DNA from: Candidatus Zixiibacteriota bacterium
GTDB taxonomy: Bacteria; Zixibacteria; MSB-5A5; GN15; JAAZOE01
Length of the DNA stretch: 18,593 nucleotides
Assembly: GCA_030588275.1 (NCBI GenBank)
Contig: JAUUYJ010000013.1
Location: 1-18,593, forward strand
Reading direction: 5' to 3'
Shown here: positions 7,365-14,758 of the stretch, in pieces
Layout: each line of letters begins with the position of its first letter
Position numbering within the stretch: position 1 is the first letter of the stretch
The notes under the pieces: generated by a model
Databases searched by the model: none
What the model saw: the letters and a program-made list of their open reading frames with translations, nothing else
What the model was told of the DNA's origin: nothing
Position numbers and translations under genes: made by a program

Positions 7365-7688
7365 TCACTCCCTGCCAGTGTCTGGCCGCGTATTACGATC
7401 ATTACTTCCTTTGAATTTCACCGGTGGCCGTTTCTTTTTAGAACTGTCACCCTTTTTTATCTTATCCTTAAGGATTTTCATGACGTTAGCCAGATCCTCC
7501 TTTATTGTGCGAGCCGCCTTTTGATTTTCGTTTTGAATCTTGACATATATCTCCTCGCGATGAACAACCACTCGCAAAGGGGCATCTATTCCCAATCGTA
7601 CCTGGCGACCATAAATACCAAGAACGGTAACCTTGATATCATCGCCGATTGTAATCGACTCCCCCAACTTCCTTGTTAGTATTAACAC
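7365..7688 (-). CDS. csrA: CsrA, carbon storage / translational regulator with C-terminal extension
   Basis: CsrA is a small dimeric RNA-binding protein that represses translation by binding GGA motifs at ribosome-binding sites. In flagellated bacteria with FliW its main target is flagellin mRNA. The first 55 residues are canonical: MLILTRKLGESITIGDDIKV, LGIYGRQVRLGIDAP and VVVHREEIY, with the RNA-binding Arg44. The protein continues to 107 residues. Residues about 56-107 are a helical, then Lys/Arg/Pro-rich tail not present in short CsrA proteins. Such tails occur in some FliW-partnered CsrA proteins and may take part in FliW inhibition. The start is GTG at 7688 with GGAGG six bases upstream; an ATG two bases further upstream (7690) is out of frame. 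It follows flgK by 41 bases. The Shine-Dalgarno lies in the loop of a small hairpin (7691-7704), suggesting self-repression. Confidence 0.95.
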   Translation of the reverse strand: MLILTRKLGESITIGDDIKVTVLGIYGRQVRLGIDAPLRVVVHREEIYVKIQNENQKAARTIKEDLANVMKILKDKIKKGDSSKKKRPPVKFKGSNDRNTRPDTGRE

Positions 7689-7690
7689 AT

Positions 7691-7704
7691 CACCCTCCGT
7701 GGTG
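7691..7704 (-). promoter_or_regulatory. GGA-loop hairpin over the csrA ribosome-binding site
   Basis: In transcript sense the 14 bases before csrA read CACC-ACGGAG-GGTG. This is a 4-bp stem closing a six-base loop that carries GGA, and the loop overlaps the Shine-Dalgarno. GGA in a hexaloop is the preferred CsrA ligand, and CsrA autorepression through such sites is known in Escherichia coli. Binding here is inferred from sequence only. Confidence 0.55.
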
Positions 7705-7729
7705 CATAATGCCTGTAGCGGATACGACG

Positions 7730-9124
7730 TTAACGCCCAACGACTCCCATGCCGTTAATCAGGGTTCCCAACGCTTCATCCATAAATGTTATAATCCTGG
7801 CCGCAGAATTAAAAGCATGTTGCATCTTTATCATCTCAGCCATTTCTTCATCCAGCGATACTCCCTGTACCGACTGACGAGAATTATCTATTTGTGCAAT
7901 TAAGGCTTCGTAATTCCCTTTATAAACTTTTGCTTCGTGAGACTCGACTCCAATTGATCCAATCATTGAATTATAAAAACCTGAGATACTGGTCGTCCCA
8001 AACGACATCGTCAATGAATGACGCAGGTCATGAATCGCCAGGGCGTTAGAGTTATCCCCTTCTCCGCCGCTTTGTGATGCCGCAACCAAAGTTGGGTTGC
8101 TTTCGATTCCGGTGACTATCCGAATGTTGCCGGCATCGGTGTAATTCGGATCAAAGAAATTCAAACCGGCGGCGCCATTGAGATCAAACCCATTCTTGTG
8201 AATACTGTTAACTTGGGTTACCAGCGCTTCGGCCAATTGATCGAGCTTATCCAGTATTTTGGGGATAATTTCATCACGCGTATCGATCAACCCCTTAAGT
8301 TCTCCACCGGTTATCTTGATTCTTGACTTGGTTCCCTTCCAGACGATATCATCTTTTACATTATCGCCGGCGCTATTTACAACCGTACCGAGTTGAAAGG
8401 AATCGGCCGCTTCAACGACACCGAGCCCGCTGATATATACAGATAGCGACCCATTAGCCTCTTCCCGAGTCGTTAAATCGACAACGCTGGACAGTTGATC
8501 AAGGAGATGATCTCTTTGATCCCGCATATCATTGGCCCGTTGACCGCCCAGCTCCTCACTAACAATAATTCGATTCAGATTTGCAATCTGGGATGTGTAC
8601 TGGTTTATCTGATCGACGCGAGATCGTATATCGGCGTTGGTCGCCGTCAACTGATCATTGACCTGGCGATCCAGCGAGTGAAGCGAATTGACCAACGAGC
8701 GGGTATTGGAGATAACCGCCGAGCGAGCCGCCTCTGACTGCGGATCATCAGACAAAGCCAGCCAACTTCCCCAGAAATTATCAAGAGAATGACCCAAGCC
8801 GTTTTCATTCGGCTCACCAAAAAAAGCTTCAATCTGAGACAGAGCCTTTTCTTTAAAGTTCCATTCACCCATCGAGCGATTCTCACGACGATACTGCTGG
8901 GTCAAAAACAGATCCCGAATATTGCTGATGCGGCTGGTCGTCACACCATTACCAATATTGTAATTGGCCATCTCTATCGGCATTGCCGACGTCGTGTATG
9001 CCTTCTGACGAGCATAACCGGGGGTATTGACGTTAGCCAAATTATGGCCGATAACCGTCATCGAAAGTTGGTGCGTCAGAAGCGCCCTTTTTCCTATTTC
9101 GAGACCTTGAAATAAACCGCCCAT
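7730..9124 (-). CDS. flgK: FlgK, hook-filament junction protein 1 (HAP1)
   Basis: FlgK is the first junction protein on the hook tip. The 464-residue sequence has the expected N-terminal rod/hook-type D0 domain (MGGLFQGLEIGKRALLTHQL, then HNLANVNTPGYARQ at about residues 27-40) and the FlgK-specific region with FGEPNENGLGHSLDNFWGSW (about 96-115). There is a coiled stretch around 150-220, and a C-terminal D0/D1 domain with GVSLDEEMAEMIKMQHAF and AARIITFMDEALGTLINGMG (about 415-460). Length is within the usual 450-600 range. It begins one base after the flgN stop, with AGGAG eight bases before the ATG and inside flgN, so chaperone and client are cotranslated. Identification is secure. Confidence 0.96.
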   Translation of the reverse strand: MGGLFQGLEIGKRALLTHQLSMTVIGHNLANVNTPGYARQKAYTTSAMPIEMANYNIGNGVTTSRISNIRDLFLTQQYRRENRSMGEWNFKEKALSQIEAFFGEPNENGLGHSLDNFWGSWLALSDDPQSEAARSAVISNTRSLVNSLHSLDRQVNDQLTATNADIRSRVDQINQYTSQIANLNRIIVSEELGGQRANDMRDQRDHLLDQLSSVVDLTTREEANGSLSVYISGLGVVEAADSFQLGTVVNSAGDNVKDDIVWKGTKSRIKITGGELKGLIDTRDEIIPKILDKLDQLAEALVTQVNSIHKNGFDLNGAAGLNFFDPNYTDAGNIRIVTGIESNPTLVAASQSGGEGDNSNALAIHDLRHSLTMSFGTTSISGFYNSMIGSIGVESHEAKVYKGNYEALIAQIDNSRQSVQGVSLDEEMAEMIKMQHAFNSAARIITFMDEALGTLINGMGVVGR

Positions 9125-9125
9125 A

Positions 9126-9677
9126 TCAAGCTCTCCTATTCAATCCGAGCGAGGCACCCTCACGATTGATACCGCCCCGGCGATGGTAAACCTGGGGACC
9201 AACCGGAATCTGACCGATTGTGGCTATCGTGTGATGTATCTGCTCCATCGATTGTTCAACTAATAAGGCGTTGCGCATCCGAGTTTCTTCAATCCGCTCG
9301 TAAAGACTTAGGATTGTTTCCCGTAAATTTTTTAGCTGGGCCGCTTCATTGGGGTCGGCCATACTGCATATTTTGGCAATATTTAAATCTTCTTCGGTCC
9401 CCTTAAGGCGGCGAATTTCATCAACCGTTTCAATCCGACTTTTTTCGAGTTCCTGGGATAACAGAACCACCTTCTGCAAATTGGAGGTTGCCTCTTTTAA
9501 CTTGGCGTGATCTCGACCAACCAAGGCCTTCTGCTGAACTTCCAGATGATGCAGGAAATTTTTGAACAGTCGGGCCTCTTCGGCAATGGTAGTGACGAGA
9601 CTTTCCAATAGTCTGGTAATATTATTATCCACTCTATTTATGTCGGCCATACCGCTATTTCTCTTTAGCTCAATCAT
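9126..9677 (-). CDS. flgN: FlgN-like export chaperone for FlgK/FlgL
   Basis: FlgN-family proteins are cytoplasmic coiled-coil chaperones that hold FlgK and FlgL for export. The 183-residue protein is predicted almost wholly helical with heptad-like spacing from about residue 20 to 150. It includes LVTTIAEEARLFKNFLHHLE, a KLKEATSNLQKVVLLSQELE stretch and a final LLVEQSMEQIHHTI helix, then a polar tail with RRGG. The position directly before flgK, with one base between the genes, is the main support. Start choice is uncertain: ATG 9677 has AGGA 13 bases upstream, and ATG 9650 (MADINRVD) has no better site. Family call from fold type, length and context rather than strong motifs. Confidence 0.82.
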   Translation of the reverse strand: MIELKRNSGMADINRVDNNITRLLESLVTTIAEEARLFKNFLHHLEVQQKALVGRDHAKLKEATSNLQKVVLLSQELEKSRIETVDEIRRLKGTEEDLNIAKICSMADPNEAAQLKNLRETILSLYERIEETRMRNALLVEQSMEQIHHTIATIGQIPVGPQVYHRRGGINREGASLGLNRRA

Positions 9678-9691
9678 TTGTGCTAATCGTC

Positions 9692-10582
9692 CTATCGTCG
9701 GCTATGGAGTTCGCCCAACACTTTTTCAACATAATTCTCTGTTTCAGGAAACGGTGGAACACCATTGTATTTTGAAACGTTTCCCGGTCCGGCATTGTAT
9801 GCCGCCAATGATAATTTCAGATCCCCATCGTAGCGTTCCAAAAGCTGGCTTAAATATTTTGCTCCACCCATAATATTCTGGGTCGGATTAAGACTATCGG
9901 TAACACCCAAATCGGTCGCTGTGCTATCGGTCAACTGCATCAATCCCCGCGCCCCTTTGGGTGAGACAACATCTGCCCGCCCCGACGACTCGGCCATGAT
10001 AACCGAATAAACCAAACGGGGTGGCAGGTTATAACGACGTGAAGCGTGGTCGATGATTTTCCCATATTTCTCAAGCACCGGATCAGAACTGATCGGCTGA
10101 AGGGATGTCGTCTGGATCGGAAGCTCCACCGCTTTGACCTCATCTGGTTGATCTTGAGTCGATTTCGTACCGGATTGAAGCGACAAGCTTTGAACTGGCT
10201 GGTAATTTCGGACTCGATCGGGAATTTCAGTCGGCATTGTTTCCGGACGTTGAACCGATTCCGCCTCCACCGATTTTACCAACGAATTATAAAGTATATC
10301 AGAAAGCGATCCCTGTGATTGACCAGCCATAGTTTTAGCCAATTCCTCATCAAAAATCGAAGTATAAACCTCCTGTCCCAGGCCGCCATTGGTCAGCTCA
10401 CTCTTCGGAATCGTTTTCCGCATCGACTGCAACATCTGAAGGGTGAAAAACGATTCAAACTCCTCAGTCGCCTTCCGCAGTTTTAGCTTTCTCTGATCAA
10501 CTGCCTCCCCCTTACCTTTACTTAACTTAGTCGGATCGGCAACAGACTTGAGTAGCTGATTATTTTCGGCCACAATTTTCAT
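9692..10582 (-). CDS. flgJ: FlgJ-type rod-binding protein fused to a lytic transglycosylase
   Basis: FlgJ caps the growing rod and opens the peptidoglycan so that the rod can cross it. The N-terminal rod-binding domain (about residues 32-105) shows FESFFTLQMLQSMRKTIPK, a GGLGQEVYTSIFDEELAK segment and an SLSDILYNSL end. After a Ser/Gln/Pro-rich linker (about 106-165) comes a soluble lytic transglycosylase domain (about 170-296). Its motifs are VYSVIMAESSGRADVVSPKG with likely catalytic Glu198, the GLMQL motif (213-217), AAYNAGPGNVSKY (260-272) and ENYVEKVL near the end. The enterobacterial FlgJ has a glucosaminidase (GH73) in this place, so this is the SLT-fusion variant. Its ATG overlaps the flgI stop (TAATG), implying translational coupling. 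No signal peptide, as for FlgJ exported by the flagellar apparatus. Confidence 0.93.
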   Translation of the reverse strand: MKIVAENNQLLKSVADPTKLSKGKGEAVDQRKLKLRKATEEFESFFTLQMLQSMRKTIPKSELTNGGLGQEVYTSIFDEELAKTMAGQSQGSLSDILYNSLVKSVEAESVQRPETMPTEIPDRVRNYQPVQSLSLQSGTKSTQDQPDEVKAVELPIQTTSLQPISSDPVLEKYGKIIDHASRRYNLPPRLVYSVIMAESSGRADVVSPKGARGLMQLTDSTATDLGVTDSLNPTQNIMGGAKYLSQLLERYDGDLKLSLAAYNAGPGNVSKYNGVPPFPETENYVEKVLGELHSRR

Positions 10583-11691
10583 TACATCAATACCAACTCA
10601 GCTCTGAGAGCTCCAACCTCTTTGAGAGCCTGGAAAATGGCGATGATATCTCGTGGCGTGGCTCCAATGTTGTTTAGCGCGGTGGCAATTTGCGAAATCG
10701 TTACGATTTCCGGGAATTTTAAAACCCGAGCAATTTCGTCGGTTACGGTTAAGCGGGACTGCGACGTAACCACCGTTTCCCCATCCGAGAACGGTTCCGG
10801 TTGCGATATAACCGGGGAAGTCCTTACCTCAATGGTAATGCTTCCATGGGCTAAGGCGACCGGAGCAATGGTCACATTCTGTCCGGCCACAATAGTGCCG
10901 GTCTTTTCATTTATAACAACTCTGGCAACAACATCAGGAGTCACCCGCATCCGTCCAATACTGGAGATAAATTTCAAGCGATCATTCGGATGAGACAACG
11001 AATCTGGAACCTGGACGCGAACCGCCCCTTCATCAACAGCAAAAGCGGTTAATCCATAGTCGCGATTGATCCGCCCGACGATCCGGGATGCGGTTGTATA
11101 GTCGGGGCTTTTTAGCGTCAGATAAATATCTTTCCCCTGACCTGTCTCAGGTGGTGACATCTTTACCAAACCACCAGCCGGAACTCGTCCCACCAGCGTA
11201 TAGTTGTTGACGATCTTATTCCCATCTTCCAGTTGAATATTGAACCCACCGATTGAGACCGGACCCTGGGCCACCGCATAAACGGTTCCATCCATCGACG
11301 ACAGCGGGGTCATCAAAAGCGTCCCACCCTGAAGCGATGAGGCATCACCAACCGACGAGACTGTCACATCAATTCGACTTCCCGGCCTGTGGGAGGAGTT
11401 GATGCGAGCCGTGATAATTACAGCCGCAACATTTTTTACTTTGACTTTGTTGGCATCAACAGTCATTCCCATCCGCTCCATCATATTTGTGAGCGACTGT
11501 ATGGTAAACTGTGTCCCTTTGCCATCGCCGGTTCCGTCAAGACCGATAATCAGTCCATATCCGATCAAATCGGTTTCGGCATCGTTAGTATAATCGGTCA
11601 CATCCTTGATCCGAACCGTCGATCCAACCGCTAACGAAACGCTCATCAGGATCAAAATCATCAAACCCAGTATTTTTCTTAATGTATTCAT
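10582..11691 (-). CDS. flgI: FlgI, flagellar P-ring protein
   Basis: FlgI is secreted by Sec and polymerises in the peptidoglycan layer as the bushing around the rod. A signal peptide is clear (MNTLRKILGLMILILMSVSL, cleaved near AVGS). The mature protein starts with VRIKDVTDYTNDAETDLIGYG and GLIIGLDGTGDGKGTQFTIQ, followed by NVAAVIITARI, SRIDVTVSSVGDASSLQGGTLLMTPL, and a C-terminal region with FPEIVTISQIATALNNIGATPRDIIAIFQALKEVGALRAEL. The 369-residue length is normal. It begins eight bases after flgH with AGGTGA as ribosome-binding site, and its last base pair overlaps the flgJ start. Identification is secure and implies a periplasm with peptidoglycan. Confidence 0.97.
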   Translation of the reverse strand: MNTLRKILGLMILILMSVSLAVGSTVRIKDVTDYTNDAETDLIGYGLIIGLDGTGDGKGTQFTIQSLTNMMERMGMTVDANKVKVKNVAAVIITARINSSHRPGSRIDVTVSSVGDASSLQGGTLLMTPLSSMDGTVYAVAQGPVSIGGFNIQLEDGNKIVNNYTLVGRVPAGGLVKMSPPETGQGKDIYLTLKSPDYTTASRIVGRINRDYGLTAFAVDEGAVRVQVPDSLSHPNDRLKFISSIGRMRVTPDVVARVVINEKTGTIVAGQNVTIAPVALAHGSITIEVRTSPVISQPEPFSDGETVVTSQSRLTVTDEIARVLKFPEIVTISQIATALNNIGATPRDIIAIFQALKEVGALRAELVLM

Positions 11692-11699
11692 CGCATCAC

Positions 11700-12287
11700 C
11701 TAAAAGAGCCAGTTAAGGAAGCGGATTATCGGTCCGGGTCGGGTGGCCGTATTGGTCGGCCCCTTACCCCGATATGCTATCTGGGCATCGGCGATAAGAT
11801 ACGAATCGATGCTGTTGTCCGGGTTGACATCTTTTTGCCTGACGACACCGCTGAGGGTCAACGTTTCCTGATCATTGGATATTCCAACGACTCGGCCCCC
11901 TTCAATAACCAGGTCACCATTATCCTTGACCGCCACGACCGTTACCGACATTTTGGCACGCAGGCTCCGATTGCGCAGGTTTTCACCCTTGCCATCAAAG
12001 CTGTTTTTATTCTGACCTTTGGCACCAAACATTGGAATAAAATCAAGGAGTCCAGTTCCCGGTCCACCGGAAGTTTCAAACTTGCCCGTTTTTTCCGCTT
12101 TGGTTTCCGACTTATTAGTCGCCTGAGCGCTCTCATAAATATTAACCGTCAGGATATCCCCGACGTTGTGCGCCTTGATGTCAGAAAACAGGGATTGTCC
12201 CTGCCCAAAATCTCCCGCACTAACTTTGATGGTAAATGGGAGAAGAATCAATATTGCCGTGACAATTAAAATTCGCTTCAGTTTCAT
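11700..12287 (-). CDS. flgH: FlgH, flagellar L-ring protein without a lipobox
   Basis: FlgH forms the ring in the outer membrane through which the rod passes. The protein has the family blocks SLFSDIKAHNVGDILTVNIYE, the Gly/Asn-rich FDGKGENLRNRSLRAKMSVTV, NGDLVIEGGRVVGISNDQETLTLSGVVR and IADAQIAYRGKGPTN, ending RFLNWLF. I chose ATG 12287 because GGAGG lies five bases upstream of it. An ATG at 12299 would place that Shine-Dalgarno inside the gene. The N-terminus is a hydrophobic signal peptide ending near IKVSAGDFG and contains no cysteine. FlgH is normally a lipoprotein with a lipobox Cys. The linker after the signal is also short. This FlgH is therefore probably cleaved by signal peptidase I and not acylated (inference). 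It sits 16 bases after flgA. Confidence 0.94.
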   Translation of the reverse strand: MKLKRILIVTAILILLPFTIKVSAGDFGQGQSLFSDIKAHNVGDILTVNIYESAQATNKSETKAEKTGKFETSGGPGTGLLDFIPMFGAKGQNKNSFDGKGENLRNRSLRAKMSVTVVAVKDNGDLVIEGGRVVGISNDQETLTLSGVVRQKDVNPDNSIDSYLIADAQIAYRGKGPTNTATRPGPIIRFLNWLF

Positions 12288-12303
12288 ACTATCCTCCATG
12301 ATA

Positions 12304-13017
12304 TCAAAAGAGTAGTTCCACTACTCCCGGGGCGGTGATTACACCACTTAATATTTTTTTTGAATCGATATTCTTTACTTTAATCGTTTGCCCGATCCGT
12401 CCATCCTGCAACGCCTCACCCCGCACACGAATTTCAAACAGCCCACTACCACCAACAATTGTTACCGGCTCACGCTTTTCTATGTCAGGAATCAACTCCG
12501 TCCGCCGTCTGGAAACGTACCGCCCAGCCTGAAGATTTTGCATCGCCCGATACCCGATTATTTCTTTGGCATCGGTTAGCATCTCTTCAGTCAGCGAAGT
12601 CACTTCAAAGCGACGAAGTTCAAACAGATCCTCGGTCAGTATTTCATGACGTTTGATCCGATCAACCGGAACCAAAAGCTCAGAGAAATGCCTCACATCC
12701 AACGTGACCGTTCCCTTTTCCACCAAAGCGTTATTGTGATAAATTTCCACTCTCATCGGGAAACGACCTCGTGGGCTCGATTGTGTCATCGGGGTCGTTT
12801 CGATAATGCAGTCGGATAAATCGACTCGTTTTAATGAAGAACGAACCAGACTGATTTCGGTCCGCTCAGCAGAGAAGGCATAATCGATGAGAATTTTCGA
12901 GACCAAATATTTTTGCAAATCATCCGGTTCGGCAGATTGATCGGCCGCGCAGATACCGGAGGCACTCAAAAGCAAAGTGAAAAAAGAAAAAAATATGAAA
13001 AACCAGAAAAAACGCAT
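12304..13017 (-). CDS. flgA: FlgA, P-ring assembly chaperone (SAF domain)
   Basis: FlgA is a periplasmic chaperone needed for polymerisation of FlgI into the P ring. The 237-residue protein starts with a Phe-rich signal peptide (MRFFWFFIFFSFFTLLLSAS, cleaved around ICAA). A divergent N-terminal half follows, and then the conserved SAF/FlgA C-terminal domain from about residue 110: LLVPVDRIKRHEILTEDLFE, a LTDAKEIIGYRAMQNLQAGRYV block, then TIVGGSGLFEIRVRGEALQDGRIG and VKNIDSKKILSGVI. The length matches the family (about 220-240). GAGG six bases upstream of the ATG lies at the end of flgG, and the genes are separated by only two bases. Its place between flgG and flgH/flgI agrees with the role. 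Confidence 0.93.
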   Translation of the reverse strand: MRFFWFFIFFSFFTLLLSASGICAADQSAEPDDLQKYLVSKILIDYAFSAERTEISLVRSSLKRVDLSDCIIETTPMTQSSPRGRFPMRVEIYHNNALVEKGTVTLDVRHFSELLVPVDRIKRHEILTEDLFELRRFEVTSLTEEMLTDAKEIIGYRAMQNLQAGRYVSRRRTELIPDIEKREPVTIVGGSGLFEIRVRGEALQDGRIGQTIKVKNIDSKKILSGVITAPGVVELLF

Positions 13018-13019
13018 TA

Positions 13020-13808
13020 TTACCTCTTGAGATTATTTATCACCTGAGACATATCGTCTGAGGTCTGGATTACCTTGGAGTTTATTTCATATGCCCGCTG
13101 GGCGATGATCATGTTGACCATCTCATCGACGACTGAGACGTTTGAAGCTTCCAGTTGTCCCTGATCCAAAATACCAAGTCCGTCACTTCCTGGATTAGCG
13201 GTAATCGGTGCGCCGGAAGCGGGCGTTTCCAAGAACAGGTTATGCCCTATCGCCGACAAGCCGGGAGCATTGATGAATCGAGCCAGTTCGATCTGACCGA
13301 TCTGTTGTGGTGTGTCGGAGCCAACGATCATGACGTTCACTTGTCCGTCGAGTCCAATGGCGAGGTCGGTCGCATCCTGAGGAATTGTTATATCCGGAAC
13401 CAGGAAAAAGCCATCGGCTGTTACCATCCGTCCATCACCAGAAATTTTGAAGGCACCATCGCGGCTATATCCTGTCCCACCATCAGGCATTTGGATCTGG
13501 AAAAATCCGGTCCCGGAGATCGCCAGATCGGTCGGTTGTTGCGTTAAGCGGAGAGAACCGCCAGAAAACTCGCGGCTGGTAGCGACAACCCGAGCACCAT
13601 AACCAATATCCAGATTGACAGGAACTTCGTGTCCGATCGCCGTCGATGTTCCTGCCCGACGATAGTTTTGGTACAGGATATCCTGAAAATCCAGACGTGA
13701 CTTTTTATAACCGGTCGTATTAACGTTCGCCAGGTTATTGGCAATGTTGTCAATGTTCATCTGTTGCCCAACCATACCGGTCGCGGCTGTACTCATCGCT
13801 TTAATCAT
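13020..13808 (-). CDS. flgG: FlgG, flagellar distal rod protein
   Basis: FlgG builds the distal rod that crosses the periplasm inside the P and L rings. The 262-residue length is exactly typical. The N-terminal D0 signature is NIDNIANNLANVNTTGYKKSRLDFQDILYQ (about residues 19-48, shown in part). The mid-region has DLAISGTGFFQIQMPDGGTGYSRDGAF. The C-terminus has GQLEASNVSVVDEMVNMIIAQRAYEINSKVIQTSDDM, the canonical FlgG/FlgE-type end. AAGGA lies eight bases before the ATG, which follows flgF by 15 bases. Nothing unusual in sequence. Confidence 0.97.
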   Translation of the reverse strand: MIKAMSTAATGMVGQQMNIDNIANNLANVNTTGYKKSRLDFQDILYQNYRRAGTSTAIGHEVPVNLDIGYGARVVATSREFSGGSLRLTQQPTDLAISGTGFFQIQMPDGGTGYSRDGAFKISGDGRMVTADGFFLVPDITIPQDATDLAIGLDGQVNVMIVGSDTPQQIGQIELARFINAPGLSAIGHNLFLETPASGAPITANPGSDGLGILDQGQLEASNVSVVDEMVNMIIAQRAYEINSKVIQTSDDMSQVINNLKR

Positions 13809-13823
13809 CTTATTATCCTTGGT

Positions 13824-14564
13824 TTATCTAATGCGGGTTCTTCCCACTTCATTGAGCAATGTTTTAACCGATTCATCCTGGGACTGAAGCGCTTTGGCAC
13901 CAGTCTCAAACATTCGCATGGTGACAATCATATCCACCATTTCGCGAACAACATTGATATTCCCCATTTCCAAAAATCCCTGCTTAATCACGACCTTTTC
14001 AGCCGGGAGCGGCTCCACATCAGGTGGAGCAACAAAGCCTGAATTACCTACTTTTGTCAGACCAGATTTGTCGGCAAAATCGACAATTTGCAAATTGCCA
14101 ACGGCGCCTCCAGCGGAGAACACCTCACCCGACTCGTTGATTAAAACTTCACCCGAACCGACCGCTATTGGTCCCCCATCACCCATCACGCGCATCCCCT
14201 CGCTATTGGTCAAAAACCCTTCACGATCCACACTGAAACTACCATTACGACTGTATATTTGCCCCGCCCCATCCGGCTGTTCAAGAATGAAAAAACCATC
14301 CCCTTCAATCGCCGCATCAAGAGGTGCATTTGTCTGATTAAAAGTCCCTTGTGAATAGTCAGTATAGATCTGGTCGATCATCGGCGATTCCCAGTCTGAC
14401 TTGGTGGCCCGACTTGACCGTTGGGCCGAATTCAGCTCCTGCATAAAGACGCCATCTTTTTTGAAACCAGGTGTCGCGACGTTTGCTATGTTATTGGCCG
14501 CAATATCCTGCTTCTTAAGGCGGGGGATCATTCCGGACGCCGATTTATATATACCCTTAATCAT
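13824..14564 (-). CDS. flgF: FlgF, flagellar proximal rod protein
   Basis: FlgF is a proximal-rod subunit of the FlgBCFG family. I start it at ATG 14564 (MIKGIYKSASGMIPR), giving 246 residues. GGAGG is seven bases upstream, and the upstream in-frame ATG at 14600 would lie inside the sigma-54 promoter, before the predicted transcription start. The N-terminal motif reads DIAANNIANVATPGFKKDGV. The centre has APLDAAIEGDGFFILEQPDG, and the C-terminus has GFLEMGNINVVREMVDMIVTMRMFETGAKALQSQDES. The basal-rod C-terminal motif is NVVREMVDMI as in FlgF/FlgG. It heads the operon, 15 bases before flgG. FlgF versus a second FlgG-like rod protein is decided by position and the shorter length, so the exact label has slight doubt. 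Confidence 0.92.
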   Translation of the reverse strand: MIKGIYKSASGMIPRLKKQDIAANNIANVATPGFKKDGVFMQELNSAQRSSRATKSDWESPMIDQIYTDYSQGTFNQTNAPLDAAIEGDGFFILEQPDGAGQIYSRNGSFSVDREGFLTNSEGMRVMGDGGPIAVGSGEVLINESGEVFSAGGAVGNLQIVDFADKSGLTKVGNSGFVAPPDVEPLPAEKVVIKQGFLEMGNINVVREMVDMIVTMRMFETGAKALQSQDESVKTLLNEVGRTRIR

Positions 14565-14588
14565 AACTATTCCTCCGATTTGTACATT

Positions 14589-14604
14589 CGCAATCGCCAT
14601 GCCA
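14589..14604 (-). promoter_or_regulatory. Sigma-54 (RpoN) promoter of the flgF operon
   Basis: On the minus strand TGGCATG-GCGA-TTGCG matches the -24/-12 consensus TGGCACR-N4-TTGCW, with exactly ten bases between the GG and GC dinucleotides. Transcription would begin near 14578, leaving a leader of about 14 nt that just includes the GGAGG of flgF. RpoN control of rod/hook operons is common in polarly flagellated bacteria. It would need an enhancer-binding activator of the FleQ/FlrC/FlgR type, not present in this window. Confidence 0.75.
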
Positions 14605-14626
14605 TTGTGGAGAGGCTCTCTTTAGG

Positions 14627-14636
14627 CGTTGCAACG
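14627..14636. promoter_or_regulatory. 10-bp palindrome upstream of the sigma-54 promoter
   Basis: CGTTGCAACG is a perfect 10-bp palindrome about 22 bases upstream of the -24 element. Between them lies a second short inverted repeat, GAGAGGCTCTC (14610-14620). Either could be a binding site for an enhancer-binding protein or a repressor. The position is closer than most activator sites, so the assignment is tentative. Confidence 0.3.
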
Positions 14637-14758
14637 AATTGTATAGCAGAAGGTTATGTCGAGGGACTCAAAGCGTGATTAATGATTGTGTTTTGTAAAG
14701 CGGAAGATTTCTCCCTCTTCACCGGGACCGAATTACCAGATTGGGTGGATAATGACAA

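Noticed and set aside
11682..12269. 195-codon plus-strand open frame
   Set aside because: It lies wholly antisense to flgH, whose protein matches its family along its length. No ribosome-binding site or recognisable domain; a long chance frame.
12288..12299. Longer FlgH start at ATG 12299
   Set aside because: The first codons are themselves the GGAGG Shine-Dalgarno of ATG 12287, and the signal peptide begins properly at the latter.
13894..14337. 147-codon plus-strand open frame
   Set aside because: Antisense to flgF, which has full family motifs in the opposite frame.
14565..14600. Longer FlgF start at ATG 14600
   Set aside because: The extra codons overlap the sigma-54 -24/-12 element and would lie before the predicted transcription start. 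GGAGG is ideally placed for ATG 14564.
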